From positions 8,241,396-8,305,395 of the forward strand of contig JBANSL010000008.1 of assembly GCA_037127255.1 (NCBI GenBank): a stretch of 64,000 bases of DNA. The letters run 5' to 3'. The notes beneath the pieces are model-generated. The model ran no database searches and had not been told where the DNA came from. It saw nothing but the letters and a program-made list of their open reading frames with translations. The position numbers were made by a program, and so were the translations under genes. Of this stretch, positions 11,618-23,102 are shown piece after piece. Source of the DNA: Persicaria tinctoria (taxonomy: Eukaryota > Streptophyta > Magnoliopsida > Caryophyllales > Polygonaceae). Within the stretch, counting starts at the first letter, position 1; each line of letters opens with the position of its first letter.

Positions 11618-11850
11618 ATGTTCTTGCTCTTAGACGAGGAGTTGGGTCCTCAACGCAGGACGTTGGGGAGAAGACAGCTGAGACTTGAGAGGATGGTCAA
11701 GAACCGGGAGTTGCAAGGACATATAGGCTGTGTTTAACATAACAATTGGTTTTGTTTTGCTCCACTGGTTTTGTAATATGAGACTAAAAGGTGTCCCAAC
11801 TCCAGGAGGAATTGCATTTGCTCAGCTGTTGCTCTTGCTCCTCTTCCTCT
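11618..11850 (+). pseudogene. Decayed partial copy of the neighbouring ABI5/AREB-type bZIP gene
   Basis: Stretches match the functional bZIP gene downstream. GTTGGGGAGAAGACAGCTGAG followed by AGGATGGTCAAGAACCGGGAG corresponds to its VGEKTVERRQKRMIKNRE region (14017-14071). AAGGTGTCCCAACTCCAGGAGG corresponds to its KVSRLEE leucine-zipper start (14222-14244). Part of the intervening intron is also shared (TTTTGTAATATGA). Retained intron sequence means a DNA-level duplication, not a retrocopy. The copy is frameshifted, and the SAARSRARKQ basic block is lost. It lies about 1.5 kb upstream of the intact gene in the same orientation. Confidence 0.75.
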
Positions 11851-13300
11851 TGATGTTGTGTAGATAATAATCTCCACATATTGTTTTTGTTTTAACTAGA
11901 TCCATAACACTATTCAATTCACATATCAAAAGCATTGACAATACCATAACCCCGCTCCATTGTTCACCATTTTGTTTCGGATTTCCATTGTTCCGTTTGC
12001 CATAGTCCTTTCTTCCTTACATGTCGTGATCACTTCTTTTTTTGCATTGTTTGGTATTTGATGTTTGCTTTTGTTTTGTCAACAAAGACAATATCAGGTC
12101 TTTCGGAAACACGTTTTCAAATAAATCGGAAAAAAATAGTGCATATATCTTGATCCTCGAATATTGCTATTGTATTTCACAATATGAGAACTCATGAGCT
12201 AGATTTATTCCTTTACCATCAAAATTCCAAAAATAAAATAAAATTCAATGTTTTCTGTGTGGGCTCAGCAAATACTACTTGCTAGCCCAATGCACCAGGG
12301 TGATGATTGTACATTTTTGGTTCATAAACGTAGGCCAAAAATAATTCCAAGAAAATTTCCAACCACAGTACCAGACAATTTTACTATAAATGCGTTTCTT
12401 TTCACATGAAAACTAAGAAAATAGAAGACAAAAAAAAGCTGATTGCTCAGGAAAACAGAAAACTAGAGAAGAATATATAAAACCTTGAAAAGATTCACAT
12501 AAAAAGCAAAAATGGCGACATCAAATTGTGGGAGGAAGAGCGGTGTTTCTACTGTGTTGGTGTCTTGTTCAGCTTAAAAATTCTCTTGTTTTTTGTAATC
12601 GCTACAAAATGGGTGCCCACTGCTCACCCTAACCCATTTCCCCAATACACTCACGAGACCTTCAATTTCCTTTTTTTTCCCATTTCACTCTCTTTTTTGA
12701 CAATTTCTTACCAGATAAAGCCTAATCTTCCTTCAGATCTGATTCTACGGCGCCTCACTCTCTAAAGTTAGTAGCTTTGGTTTCAATTTGCTGCTGTGCC
12801 CTTCAAAGTTGAAGCAAGATTCCATTTTTTCTTGCTGCTTTGATTCTATTTCTTCTGGATTTTTTTTGTTTCTTCTCCGGGAATAAATCCCCGGGTTGTT
12901 GAATATTAAGTTATTGAAAAGCCTCTCTTTGTTGTCTCTTTCTGTTTTTAGTACAAGCAGGACTGTTGGGTATGTATCTCTTTCAAGTGTTTCCTGTACT
13001 TTCCTTTTGTTTCTTCATTCAATTGATTGATCAGTAGCAGTTTCAAGTTTGTTTGGGTTCTATTTAGATCAAAAATGGAATATTAGAAAGAAAAAAATGT
13101 CCAATTTCAGCTCTATCTTTGTAGAAATTGATTTGAAAAGGCAGAGTCTTTAGGGCTTTCTAAGTACAGTTGTAGATATTGATTGACCAAATAAGGGTCT
13201 TCCCCTAACCTGGATTTTAGGGTAATTTGATTGACCAAACAAGGGAATTTCTGGAGATTTAAGGGTTCATTTGAGTATGAATTGTGGAGGGGGAGTTTGA
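11851..13300 (+). promoter_or_regulatory. Upstream region and likely 5' leader of the bZIP gene
   Basis: Holds pyrimidine-rich, leader-like DNA from about 12,600 and a plausible leader intron donor (GTATGTATCTC at 12970). I cannot place the transcription start or acceptor with certainty. No coding sequence recognised. Confidence 0.3.
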
Positions 13301-15015
13301 ATGGTTACTCACTCAACAATGGGATCTCAAGGTGTTGGTGTTGGTGTTGGTAATACTTCTGTTCCTGAGTCTGCCTCATCACTGTCAAGACAAGGGTCCT
13401 TTTATGGCCTTACACTTGATGAGGTCCAGAGCCAATTGGGTAATCTGGGCAAGCCACTGGAGAGCATGAATCTCGACGAGCTTCTGAGAACAATGTGGAT
13501 GGGGGAAGCCATCGATGATGCCGCTTCTGATCCCGCCCAGCTTGCCCCGGGCTCTTCATTGAATAGGCAGTCCAGTTTCTCGCTGTCCCGGGGTCTTAGC
13601 AAGAAGACGGTTGAAGAGGTTTGGAGGGAGATTCAATTGGGGAAGAGGAGTACAAATGATGGGGAAAGGAATACCCTTGGTGAGATGACATTAGAGGATT
13701 TCTTGGCTCAGGCTGGGGTTGCTGTCGATAACTATGGTGCAATTAGCACCAATCCTGGCTCAGGATTAGGCGGTGATCCGAATGCATCCCAGCATGCTCA
13801 GTGGACTCAATATCAGATGCTTCCCCAGGATCAAACGCGTAGCATGGTGTCGATGATTATGCCAAACCAGCATGCTCAGCAGCAGCCTATCGCCGCGAGT
13901 AGAGGAATTGCCTTGGCTGATCCAGTTTACTCAGATACATCCATGTCGCCTTCCGCTCTGATGGCAACTCCATCAGATACGCAGGCACCTGGGAGAAAGA
14001 GGGTGGGTCCTGGTGATGTTGGGGAGAAGACGGTTGAGAGGAGGCAGAAGAGGATGATCAAGAACCGGGAGTCTGCAGCCCGTTCGCGTGCAAGGAAACA
14101 GGTTGAGGATTCGATTTTGTTGGTGTAATTTGTGAACATCTGTTTTTTTTTTTTTCTACACTGAAAATTTGTTGTTTTTGTAATATGATATAAGCAGGCT
14201 TATACTCATGAGCTCGAGAATAAGGTGTCCCGACTCGAGGAGGAAAATGCAAGGCTACGGAGTCTGAAGGTACATTCTCATCAGTCCATAATCATGTTCT
14301 GTATTGCATTACACACTTTACCAATTGTAGTGTGTCAGTGGGATTGATTATTGTGACTAATTGATGTTGATCTCTATAGAGAGTTGTTTGATAATATCAT
14401 GAAATCGCAATCGCTTTTGATTCGTTGGATTCGTGCCTTGTATTGTTTAGGAATTGCATGCTCTTCATGGCCATTTTTTTTTCCAGTCTTTCTGCAGGCA
14501 CTACTCTGAAAGTTAATGTGTATAGTTTTTTCTTGATAACAAATTAATGTAGTTTGAACATCAGGAGAGTGAAAAATTGGTTCTGGTAATCACCACTTTG
14601 CCCGTATCTTCTTCCACGAGGAATTAGATTACAGCATCATGGGGTGTTATCCGACCTAATATGGCCTCTGATACCTCACACTCTTCATCGGTCTACTTGA
14701 TTACGACAATCTGATGATAAGCTGACACGAAATGTGCGTGTTTTCACACAAAGGAACTTTGTTCTTCTTATGTTCTAGTCTCTGAATGTAATTTTTCCCT
14801 TAAAAAATTGATGTTCTAGCATATGATTGATTGCTTCATCTTGTTTCTTGACGAGTCAGACGCATTCATCTTTTGATCTTTCTGTCTTCAGGCAGCTCAC
14901 ATTTGTATCTTTTCTGCTCTATTCGCAGGAGGTGGAGAAGGTGTTGCCATCTACACCCCTACCCGAGCCCAAGTACCAACTGCGTCGGACTAGCTCAGCT
15001 CCAGCTCCTTACTAG
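13301..15015 (+). CDS. ABI5/AREB3-like bZIP transcription factor (group A)
   Basis: Nuclear bZIP factor of the ABI5/ABF/AREB group, which binds ABRE (ACGT-core) promoters in abscisic acid and seed or stress responses. Three exons: 13301-14101, 14198-14269, 14929-15015, giving 319 residues. Group A marks appear in order: C1 (RQGSFYGLTLDEVQSQLGNLGKPLESMNLDELL), C2 (SLSRGLSKKTVEEVWREI) and C3 (TLGEMTLEDFLAQAGV), each with SnRK2-type phosphosites; then the basic region RRQKRMIKNRESAARSRARK (N255, R263) and a leucine zipper in exon 2 (LENKVSRLEEENARL). The C-terminal C4 motif QLRRTSSAP fits AREB3/DPBF-type members best. Reading past the first donor gives an early stop, confirming the intron. The gene is convergent with the MYB-CC gene: the stops are only about 480 bp apart. 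A broken partial copy lies upstream. Confidence 0.95.
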
Positions 15016-15495
15016 CCACAAACGGCTGCTCCTGTCCTATGCATCCAAATGAATAGGAACTTCGGTTGGATCTTTATCACTCTCTTTTTCACTCGTCTCC
15101 AGTCAATTTCACATATGTACATTTTCGCTTCCCAGACCTTCAAGCAGCAACACAAAATCTTAGTGCCCCTCGCCGCTGATCCACAGATCTCTCTGCGTTT
15201 GTATTGACAAGAGTTCAACTTGCTTGTAATTTTCGGATACTTACAGCTCATAAGCATCAGTTACCTTTATAGCTTATTAGTGTCAGGAAAATTATAAAAG
15301 ATGTTCTTCTCAAACACACCCTTGTATAGTTTGAACAATATGTAGTGTAGCAGATACAAAAACCTTAAAAAATAAAACAGAAGCACTGCAATCTAACAGC
15401 TACAATCAGCAGCGATGTTACAAGAGGAATATACAAATATGGCATAACACCACAACAATTTCTGGCCTATTTCATACCCTCCAAAAGGTCTGCTC

Positions 15496-17100
15496 CTAAG
15501 GCATTTTCCTCTGAGGATTGCTATCTTCTTGCTTTGTCAACTCCTTTTCCGAATCCCGTCTGAAGCCAGATGGAGAACGGTACACGTCTTGATCCATATC
15601 GTGAAGATTATGTTTCTGGTCAGTCACCGGTGGGAGGGGAGGGGTAATGCCCCCTCCTGATGACGAGTAATCAAGTTTTTGCTTCTTGCTAGGGGATGGA
15701 GGGTGCGCAGAGGAGTCTGGTGTTGAAGGAGAATCGGATGGCTTGTCCGTGTCCTTGGTGTCAGCTGACTGCGATGCCTCAGAACCCTTTAGAACACTGC
15801 CTAGTTTCTGCTGTTCCTCTATGATTTTCTGTAGATACTTACCCTGCGCTTCGATCCTCATCTGTAGTTGTCTTTGCACCTGCTTGAATTCAATCAAGAA
15901 CAACATATCCCTGAGTAGACTTAAGATGGGGTTCGGGTTGGGGCGTTCTGGATTTGGATCATTATTAGGACCGAACACTTCAGATAACATCACCATTTGG
16001 GTCTGGTTCATGATCATTTCAGATTTCAGGTACATCCAGGTCAAGTTTGTTTAAATCTTATTTCTAGTTAGGTACAGTATATTTTGAGTGTTTCAGGTTA
16101 AATATGCTTTGGATTGAGTTGTTTTGAGTTCGGCGTGGGCAGGAGTCTAGTTTTTGTTGCGTTGGGTCGGGTCTAGGCAAGTCTCTACAGGGAATAACCC
16201 TTTTCATTTCACAAAGATGTAAGCCACACGCCTACAAATGGTAAAAGAAACAGTCTTTTTCACAGATTTAAAGACAAACCTCAAGCTGCTCATGAAGACG
16301 CTTCTGAACCTCCATCTGCATCCTGAGTGCTTCATTCGTCTGAACTCCCCTGAATATGCAGGTAAAAAGTTGCAAGCTTTTAAATTGAGGATTGCATCGC
16401 CTGGTAGAATACTGTAACGTAAATGACCAATCATAAGAGGAAAAGAACACGACTCACTGCAACAAAGTCATGCCACTGCTACCTTCTCCGGAACCTTTCG
16501 TCCCTTCAACAGAGCCTAATAATAGTCAATGTTGTCCATTAAAACCACAGTTTAGACAACCAACAAATGTCTAATACATCCTCAACAAGACAACTCAATT
16601 TACCATCGCTTGGAGACTCCGATTCTGGCAGGTACTTTGAAAGGCGGTACTTCTACATTCAGGAAAATACTCCATCACTTGTAACATGAATGATGTGGTT
16701 AAAAAGGAAACAGAAAAAAGCGTTCTCCGGAAACAAACCTGTAAATGACTTTTAATATGATAGATGGTCAATTCAGGGACACCCATCACTCTTTGAACTC
16801 CTTTTGGCGTCGCCCCTACAGAAGTCAGCCCCATCCATCAGATAACAGTAGCAACAAAGGTAACTGCTGTGTAAACAAATTTCTTTATATGTGGTTGATG
16901 AGATTTGTAAGGGTCCTTCAATAAAAATACTCACTATCTGGTCCACCAAGTTGGGTGATGGCTTCCACAAAGCGCTCATGTAGCTCAGCAGTCCACCTTA
17001 GCCGCTGTTGCTTCCCAGATCCCGCTGGAAGAGTTGGATTGTTCATAGCAGAAGATCCAACCATGCCAGCATTAGCAGCTTGTCCGTTGCCTTGATACAT
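15496..17100 (-). CDS. MYB-CC (GARP) transcription factor, PHR1-like PHL type
   Basis: Nuclear factor of the MYB-CC family, whose PHR1/PHL members bind P1BS-type sites, many in phosphate starvation. Six coding exons: 17100-16935, 16815-16739, 16652-16604, 16515-16458, 16349-16280, 15879-15496; 267 residues. The GARP MYB domain spans residues 32-90 (LRWTAELHERFVEAITQLGG, ATPKGVQRVMGV, LTIYHIKSHLQKYRLSKYLP). The coiled-coil follows (ALRMQMEVQKRLHEQLEVQRQ, RIEAQGKYLQKIIEEQQKL). The tail is Ser/Pro-rich and disordered, with a basic SPSKKQKLD patch. The compact 267-residue form resembles Arabidopsis PHL7-like proteins rather than PHR1. The start MYQGNGQ matches the family. The 5' leader probably has another exon near 17,800-18,070, and a CT microsatellite lies at the likely promoter (18,236-18,285). 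Confidence 0.93.
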
Positions 17101-18235
17101 ACCAACAGGCAGCAGTACTGAATTCCACAACAGAAAGCAATGCACCACAAACAGAAATAGTTATTAAATACTTTGCCATGTTACGAGATTAAAAAACAAA
17201 CCTTGACTGAATATTCACATGAGTCACCTTAACAGTTAACAGTCAACATATCATCAAACAAACACATGAAAGAGGGTCAAAGAAGGGCCAAATATACTCA
17301 TACAGCAGTTACGCTAAAAGCCATGTCTCAATATCATCAAACATTGCATCATGGGGATATGCATCTGATGAAAACCTATGTTACAGTAACTATAATTGGA
17401 ATTGGATTATATCAACTGATGCGTGGTTACAATGAAGCAAAAGGGGCAAATTCTCTATCTGTTCATCAAACATCAGAAACATGTAATAGCGTAAAGATTT
17501 GACCACACTACAGTTCAGAGATCATCAAAATCCTCCATTCAATGATTCCATAGATAGAAAAACCAGAGAGTTGAGGTTGATTCAGTATAACATGTCCCTG
17601 AGATAGAAACACAGGCCCAAAAAAGAAGTTTGACAGACAAACCAGATAGTAATCAAGTGGTTGCCAATAACAGCAAATTCCAGAAGGAAAAAAAAAAAAG
17701 TGCAGCGAATCGGGAAATCAGCAACAGCAAATTCCAGAAACCCCAAGTCAAAAGGCGGAAAAGGGAAAGAAGTGGCATCTCACCGTGAACCCTAATCCAA
17801 AATCCGAACAATTCGAAGAATCGTCGAGAAGATGAAATCGCAAGGAAGTCGCCAAATGAACCTCAGGTGTGAAAGAATCAAAACCAAAACCCTTGAAATT
17901 GTGAACTTTCCCTGATTAATTACAGCAAACTAGAGAGTGTACACGCAGGAGACAATCTGAATTCCTATAATCGGGATACCCGATTCCCATTAGGAATCTT
18001 CGATCGAGCATCGACTGAGAGAAAACGCTTTGATTTCTGAGCAAATCCAGGGAATGAATTGGAGGTCAGAGGGAAACAGAGCAGGTGAAAGAGACAACAA
18101 ATGGAAAATGGAGGGATTTATTAAGAAAAGCGGAAAATGGTGAGATTTTTAATACGAGTGAAAGAGATTGCGAGAGCGTGGAAGGAGTGAACGACGATCG
18201 CATTGGCCCGTTTTGCCTTTGTTCGGTTTTCACTT

Positions 18236-18285
18236 TCAGTTCTTCTTCTTCTTCTTCTGTAAAATATTCTCTCTCTCTCTCCCCA
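18236..18285. repeat. CT/TTC microsatellite at MYB-CC promoter
   Basis: TTCTTC units followed by a CTCTCTCTCTC run, a pyrimidine patch common near plant transcription starts. It lies upstream of the probable leader exon of the minus-strand MYB-CC gene. Confidence 0.7.
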
Positions 18286-18519
18286 CTTTTTTCTTTTAAT
18301 TAATTTTTTAAAAATATATTATGGTAAATTACACAAAGCCACTCTCAAAATAGGGAATTTTCATAAAATCATCTAGGACCTTTTAGACTCATGCACGCTA
18401 ATTAAGGAACCTATTTTACATCTTAAATTTCATCTTTATTATTAAAGGTTAAAATAGTAATTGGAAGTTCAAAGGTTTTCTTTAATTTTTCCAAGAGTTT
18501 TATTTAATTTTAACAAGTA

Positions 18520-18746
18520 CTCCCTCCGATCCAAAAAGATTGTCGTTTGACTTTTTAACACGTATTTTAAGGAGCTAAAAACTATATAAAATATCAACTT
18601 TTTTTAAATTATTTTTTTACAACTTAATATTTGTTGGTAATAAGTATTAGATTATAAAAAAAAAAAAGTTAATATATTATATAGTTTTTAGCTTCTTAAA
18701 ATACGTGTTAAAAAGTCAAATGACAATTTTTTTGGATCGGATGTAG
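18520..18746. mobile_element. Stowaway-like MITE, TA target duplication
   Basis: A 227-bp element starting CTCCCTCCGATCC and ending GGATCGGATGTAG, flanked by TA on both sides (18518-18519, 18747-18748). The halves are inverted repeats of each other over most of the length (TTGTCGTTTGACTTTTTAAC versus GTTAAAAAGTCAAATGACAA), so the transcript would fold into a long hairpin. These are the hallmarks of Stowaway elements mobilised by Tc1/mariner transposases. Confidence 0.88.
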
Positions 18747-18779
18747 TAAAAAAGTAGTAATTTTAGAGGTAATAATTAC

Positions 18780-18856
18780 CTATACATCTAAAAGACCGTG
18801 TATTTTTGACAAAGTTTCAAGGCCTAAAAGACCATGTATTCTTGGACGGAGGGAGT
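18780..18856. mobile_element. Truncated Stowaway-like MITE end
   Basis: The right terminus GGACGGAGGGAGTA is present but no matching left end lies nearby; TATACATCTAAAAGACC is the first related base run. CTAAAAGACC(A/G)TGTATT occurs twice. Probably a deleted second MITE inserted next to the one at 18520. Confidence 0.5.
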
Positions 18857-19700
18857 ATAAAATAGGAAATTGTATGTAAGATCCTATACTCTGCAAATTT
18901 AATGTAATATTAAGTCTCGAGTATGACGCACGAACACACACAAATGCACCATTGACAAACAAGGCCTTAGGATTCTGATTGAGAGCATATCTAATTTGGT
19001 TTAGCTCGATAACCCTTAAATCGAGTTCATGGTTTAAGTTTGATGGTTGGATTGCATTGGATAAGGGCAGTTTCCCTTTGTTCTCAAGTGAGCCTTTTTG
19101 TCGACTTGTCGCCTTGGGCTCCTAGCTTGGATTTGCGAGTGAGGATTGAAGGTGCCTTTGTAAACTTCTCATTTAGTCCAAATGATGTAGTTTTGGTTGT
19201 TGCTTTGAGGAACTTAGGATATAAGCTTTAGGAAATCACCCTCAACTATCGTAAGGTAAGGTGGGAACCACTATTCAACGTTTTCTTGTGCTAAGACCAC
19301 CCGTATTCGTGAACCCAAGGGTTCATGGGTGTGTCACATAGGATTAAAATAAAAGGTAAAAATAAAGAAGCTCATGAACCCTTCACTTCGGGTGCGCGCA
19401 GATGAACCCTAAAAAGTTGAGTTCATTGTGCCAAGTGTCGTATGGGGAGAGAAGGAAGGAAAAAAGGTAGGTGGGGGTATAATTTTATTTTAAAAAAAAT
19501 TGATATTTCGGTACTTTTTGAAATCGGACAAAAAAATAAAAATTATTTTTGAATGTAATTTAATTTTATCTATCCATAGACACTCATATTACATCTATTT
19601 TAGACAAATTTTTTTAAATTAAATAATACTCATATATAAGTTATGAACTCAATGTTGAACTCACGAATGGGGATAAAAAAAAAAAAAGTTGAAATAAGAT

Positions 19701-19724
19701 TCACCTCAGCTTAAGCTGAGGTGA
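19701..19724. other. Perfect 24-bp palindrome
   Basis: Sequence beginning TCACCTCAGCTT and continuing as its own exact reverse complement. It ends 3 bp before the 8-bp target duplication of the adjacent hAT element. Possible hairpin; function unknown. Confidence 0.9.
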
Positions 19725-19735
19725 GAAGGAATAAG

Positions 19736-20433
19736 TAGGGGCGGGTTATGGGTGGTTGAAGCCACTCCATCACCCGCCCCGCGGGTAAAAACTTTCACCC
19801 GCTCCATCCATCACCCGCAAACTTTTTCACCCGCATCCGACCAGCGCGGGTGATGCGGGTGGAGCGGGTACCCAATGGGTGAAATAAAAGAAAAATCCAA
19901 ATCAACACAAGTAGTTCAATTCTAACTCAAAATTACAAAGGGGGTGGGGTTATGTATTTTATTTTTATTTTTGATCGGCAAAGCACTGAAATTATGAGCT
20001 AATTGAAATTTGAAAGTGGAATGGTATATATCCTTATACTAATCATATACTAATCCAGTATATCCCTTGCTATAACGTGGAAAAGCAAGCCGAGACCATA
20101 TCTATTCTAAATGAAATTTGGTGGGCAAAGCACTAATTAAGGATTAGGGTTTGTAGAAGTTAAATTTGAAAATGGTAAAATAGTAAAATAACACACATTA
20201 TGTATATAAATTTTAGGATTTTATGCGGGTTTGCGGTGCGGGTGTGCGAGGCGGGTTAATGAGTGGGTTAATGGGGCGGGTTATGGGTGGAAAATCTTCA
20301 CCCATAATCCATCCATCACCCGCTTCACCCACACCCGCTCCACCCGTCACCCACTTTTTTGCGGGTTTTCACCCGCAAAATTAATGCGGTTAAAGTGGGT
20401 GGAGCGGGTACCCGCGGGTTCCTTCCAGCCCTA
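19736..20433. mobile_element. Non-autonomous hAT-like element
   Basis: A 698-bp element beginning TAGGGGCGGG and ending CCAGCCCTA, flanked by a perfect 8-bp duplication GGAATAAG (19728-19735 and 20434-20441). Both ends are packed with GCGGGT / ACCCGC motifs, a typical subterminal binding-site array of hAT elements. No transposase. A related GC-rich element at 54,326 carries CCCGTCCCG arrays instead. Confidence 0.88.
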
Positions 20434-20441
20434 GGAATAAG

Positions 20442-23102
20442 TAAGTGATGTTAGACTCACGAATAGATATGGTCTAATTGTGTTATGACGTTGAGTGAGT
20501 GCAACAAGGGGAAGTATCAACACTGCCCCTAGTTGGGGTCATTGTGTTGAATGAGACAAAAAAAATCGTGGCAAGAAGCATAGAGCCTTATATCAAATCA
20601 GATTGTGCCACGTGGCATTTAAAAATCTCATATACCCTCGGAATATCTTAATTTAGGGTTTGATTATTATTTGAACAAGAGGTACGTGTCTTTGTGCTAT
20701 TTATTGATCGATTGTTTAAAAATGGAAACAAAACGATGTTGAACGGTACTCATTCATCGAGATGTCCCATTCTAGAGCAGCGCGCACATCCACTGTCTCG
20801 AATCCCTGTCTGTCTCCCTATCCTTTCTCACAAAATCCTACCCTTTGTTATTTTTCTTTTTCCTTTTTACAAATTTTAATCATTTTTTTTATCCAGATAT
20901 TCCAAACTTACACTTAGACTAGTCCTGAATTCCAAGTCTCCGACCCCTCATCGACTTGGGGAGGTAAACTGCGGGATGCTATGATGTGCCTCAGCAATGG
21001 TCCAACCACCCCCTTTATAGTTTATACCATTTGGCACCAGCAGGTCCACTCCACAGGAGAAACAAATAATGCTCCTCCCGAAAATCGAACCTCCCACACA
21101 AAGCTTCCAAACCCATCGTAGGGTGGTTTTTTTTTTAATCTTGGGAGTGGGGAGGTGAAGGCACGGGGGTCTGTCCCTTTGAGGACAGGTGATCCCGACC
21201 GATTCTAAAGCATGAACCAGATGGTGCCCTACAAAATTCTAAACTTTTTATTCTTTTAATCTACAATATTTTTTAATTTTAATTTTAATTGAAGTTTGTT
21301 TATTTTAATCTATTTTTAATTTCAATTTTTCTATCCTAACCCCTACGGTATAGAATAAGAGTCCTAAATTAGAATTATATTTCAAATTTTAATTACTTTA
21401 GATTTTCTTTTAATTAGAGTCCTAGAGTCGATAAATTTTTTTTTTATTAAGGATTCTTTTTCCATTTAGGTTGTTATCCTATGCCCATAGGATAGAAATA
21501 CCGTTTAAATTTTAATCTAATTGAAGTTTATGAGGGGTGGAGGTATAGAAGGAGGACAAATCAAAGGACATAGAATTTGGAACCAGACTTCTTACGAGGG
21601 GTCAAAAATTTTAGATTTATTTTATCAAAAGCAAAAAATTTAAAAAAAAATTATTTATAGTTTAAATATGCAATTTTTATTAAAAAAATCGACCCAAAAA
21701 AAAATCTTCAAAATCGACTTTTTTTTTTGGTCATAAGCCATAGGGTTCGTATGGGAAGAGGTTAATAAACCGACTAAAATTATAAACAGGGTAAAAATTT
21801 ATAAACTGTTGGTAAAAGTAGTTAAAAATTTATGAAAAAATATAAACTCCGTATGGGGCGAAAAACAGTTTATTTGTAAAAAGTGGAGTTTATTTGGTTT
21901 TTATGAGGGGTATTGTGGTACTTTCAAACCGAATAAGATAAAAGAGAAGGGGTAAAATAGTAATTATGGAATATAAACCTCAAAATAAGCTTCAATCTGC
22001 AGCTTATTTATAAACCCTTTTTTTAACTGACTAAAGCTTATTTGTTGTTCCCATACACCGTTTAAACCCGTTTATTTTTTTAACAGTTAAAATTTTTACA
22101 CTTTTAACTTGTTTATATTTTTACCATACACACCCATAGTCTTTCAAAAAATATTGAAAAAACTATAAAACTATAAAATTATAATTTAAATATTTAATTT
22201 CTTTTTAAAAAAGGTAAAAACAAAAATTGATGGCATGCTAAAAATTTCTTGAGAAAAATATTTTTTTTGTTTATCATCAAAAAAGTATTGGAAACAAAAC
22301 TATTTAATTTTAGTTTAAATGTTTAATTTCTTCTTAAAATATTATAGATACAAAAAATTTGCCCAAATATTAGATATTATTAAGGTTTGAACCTCTAATC
22401 TCTAAATTAAAGTGGTAATCCTTTACCAACTAAATTAACTTAAGTATTTATTGTTTTATTCTTTCACTATTAATATCATATATAATTACATATATACTCT
22501 TATTTACACTACTTTTAACCCGTGCACAATTTTCAAGAAAATCAACAAATATAATATTTTATCCTTATTTACACTACTTTTTTACTTTATTGAAAATTAT
22601 ACCTAATGACCTAATAATCATTATAAGGGGATTTTTGTAAAGTAAAACCCAAAATACCTAAAAATAACATGTTTTTCTAAAGAAAATTTAGCGGTCTAAA
22701 ATGACATGTTTTGCCAAAACCGAACGAAGAGAGTAATAATACTAAATATATAAATACATATATATTATTTAGCACTAAAACAAATACATATATATTATAC
22801 AAAAAATAAAAAGATTGTGGGATTAGGTGGTGTCGGCTTCTCCTTGGCATTAAACACGGAAAAATTAAAAGATTTCGGAGCAAAGAGTTGATAAAGAAGA
22901 GATGGAGTAGTAACCAACTAATCACAATAACACTCGGAAGCAAAAAAAATATGCAAACTTACAAAAATACACAGTTTCATAAATCACCAAGCTGCAGAAC
23001 CATCCATTGATCAAGACACTCGATTCAGCTGCACATAGAGGCTGCTGATGAACTCTCTGGCTGACCTGCAGGCAGAAGCTTATCGACTTCATTCGTTTTC
23101 AA
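20442..23102. other. Intergenic AT-rich DNA with repeat remnants
   Basis: No gene. A repeat-like block at about 20,930-21,130 contains GAAAATCGAACCTCCCAC, a possible minus-strand SINE B box. A MITE-like block lies at 21,750-22,138. The rest is A/T-rich DNA without open frames. Confidence 0.5.
21750..22138. mobile_element. Possible MITE
   Basis: Ends TAGGGTTCGTATGGGA and ACCATACACACCCATAG are imperfect inverted repeats. Internal arms (AAATTTATAAACTG..., ...GTTTATTTTTTTAACAG) also pair. No clean target duplication, so class is uncertain. Confidence 0.4.

Noticed and set aside
19290..20482. Larger inverted-repeat element enclosing the hAT copy (AGACCA...TATTCGTGA ends)
   Set aside because: Matching ends are short and imperfect and no target duplication was found.
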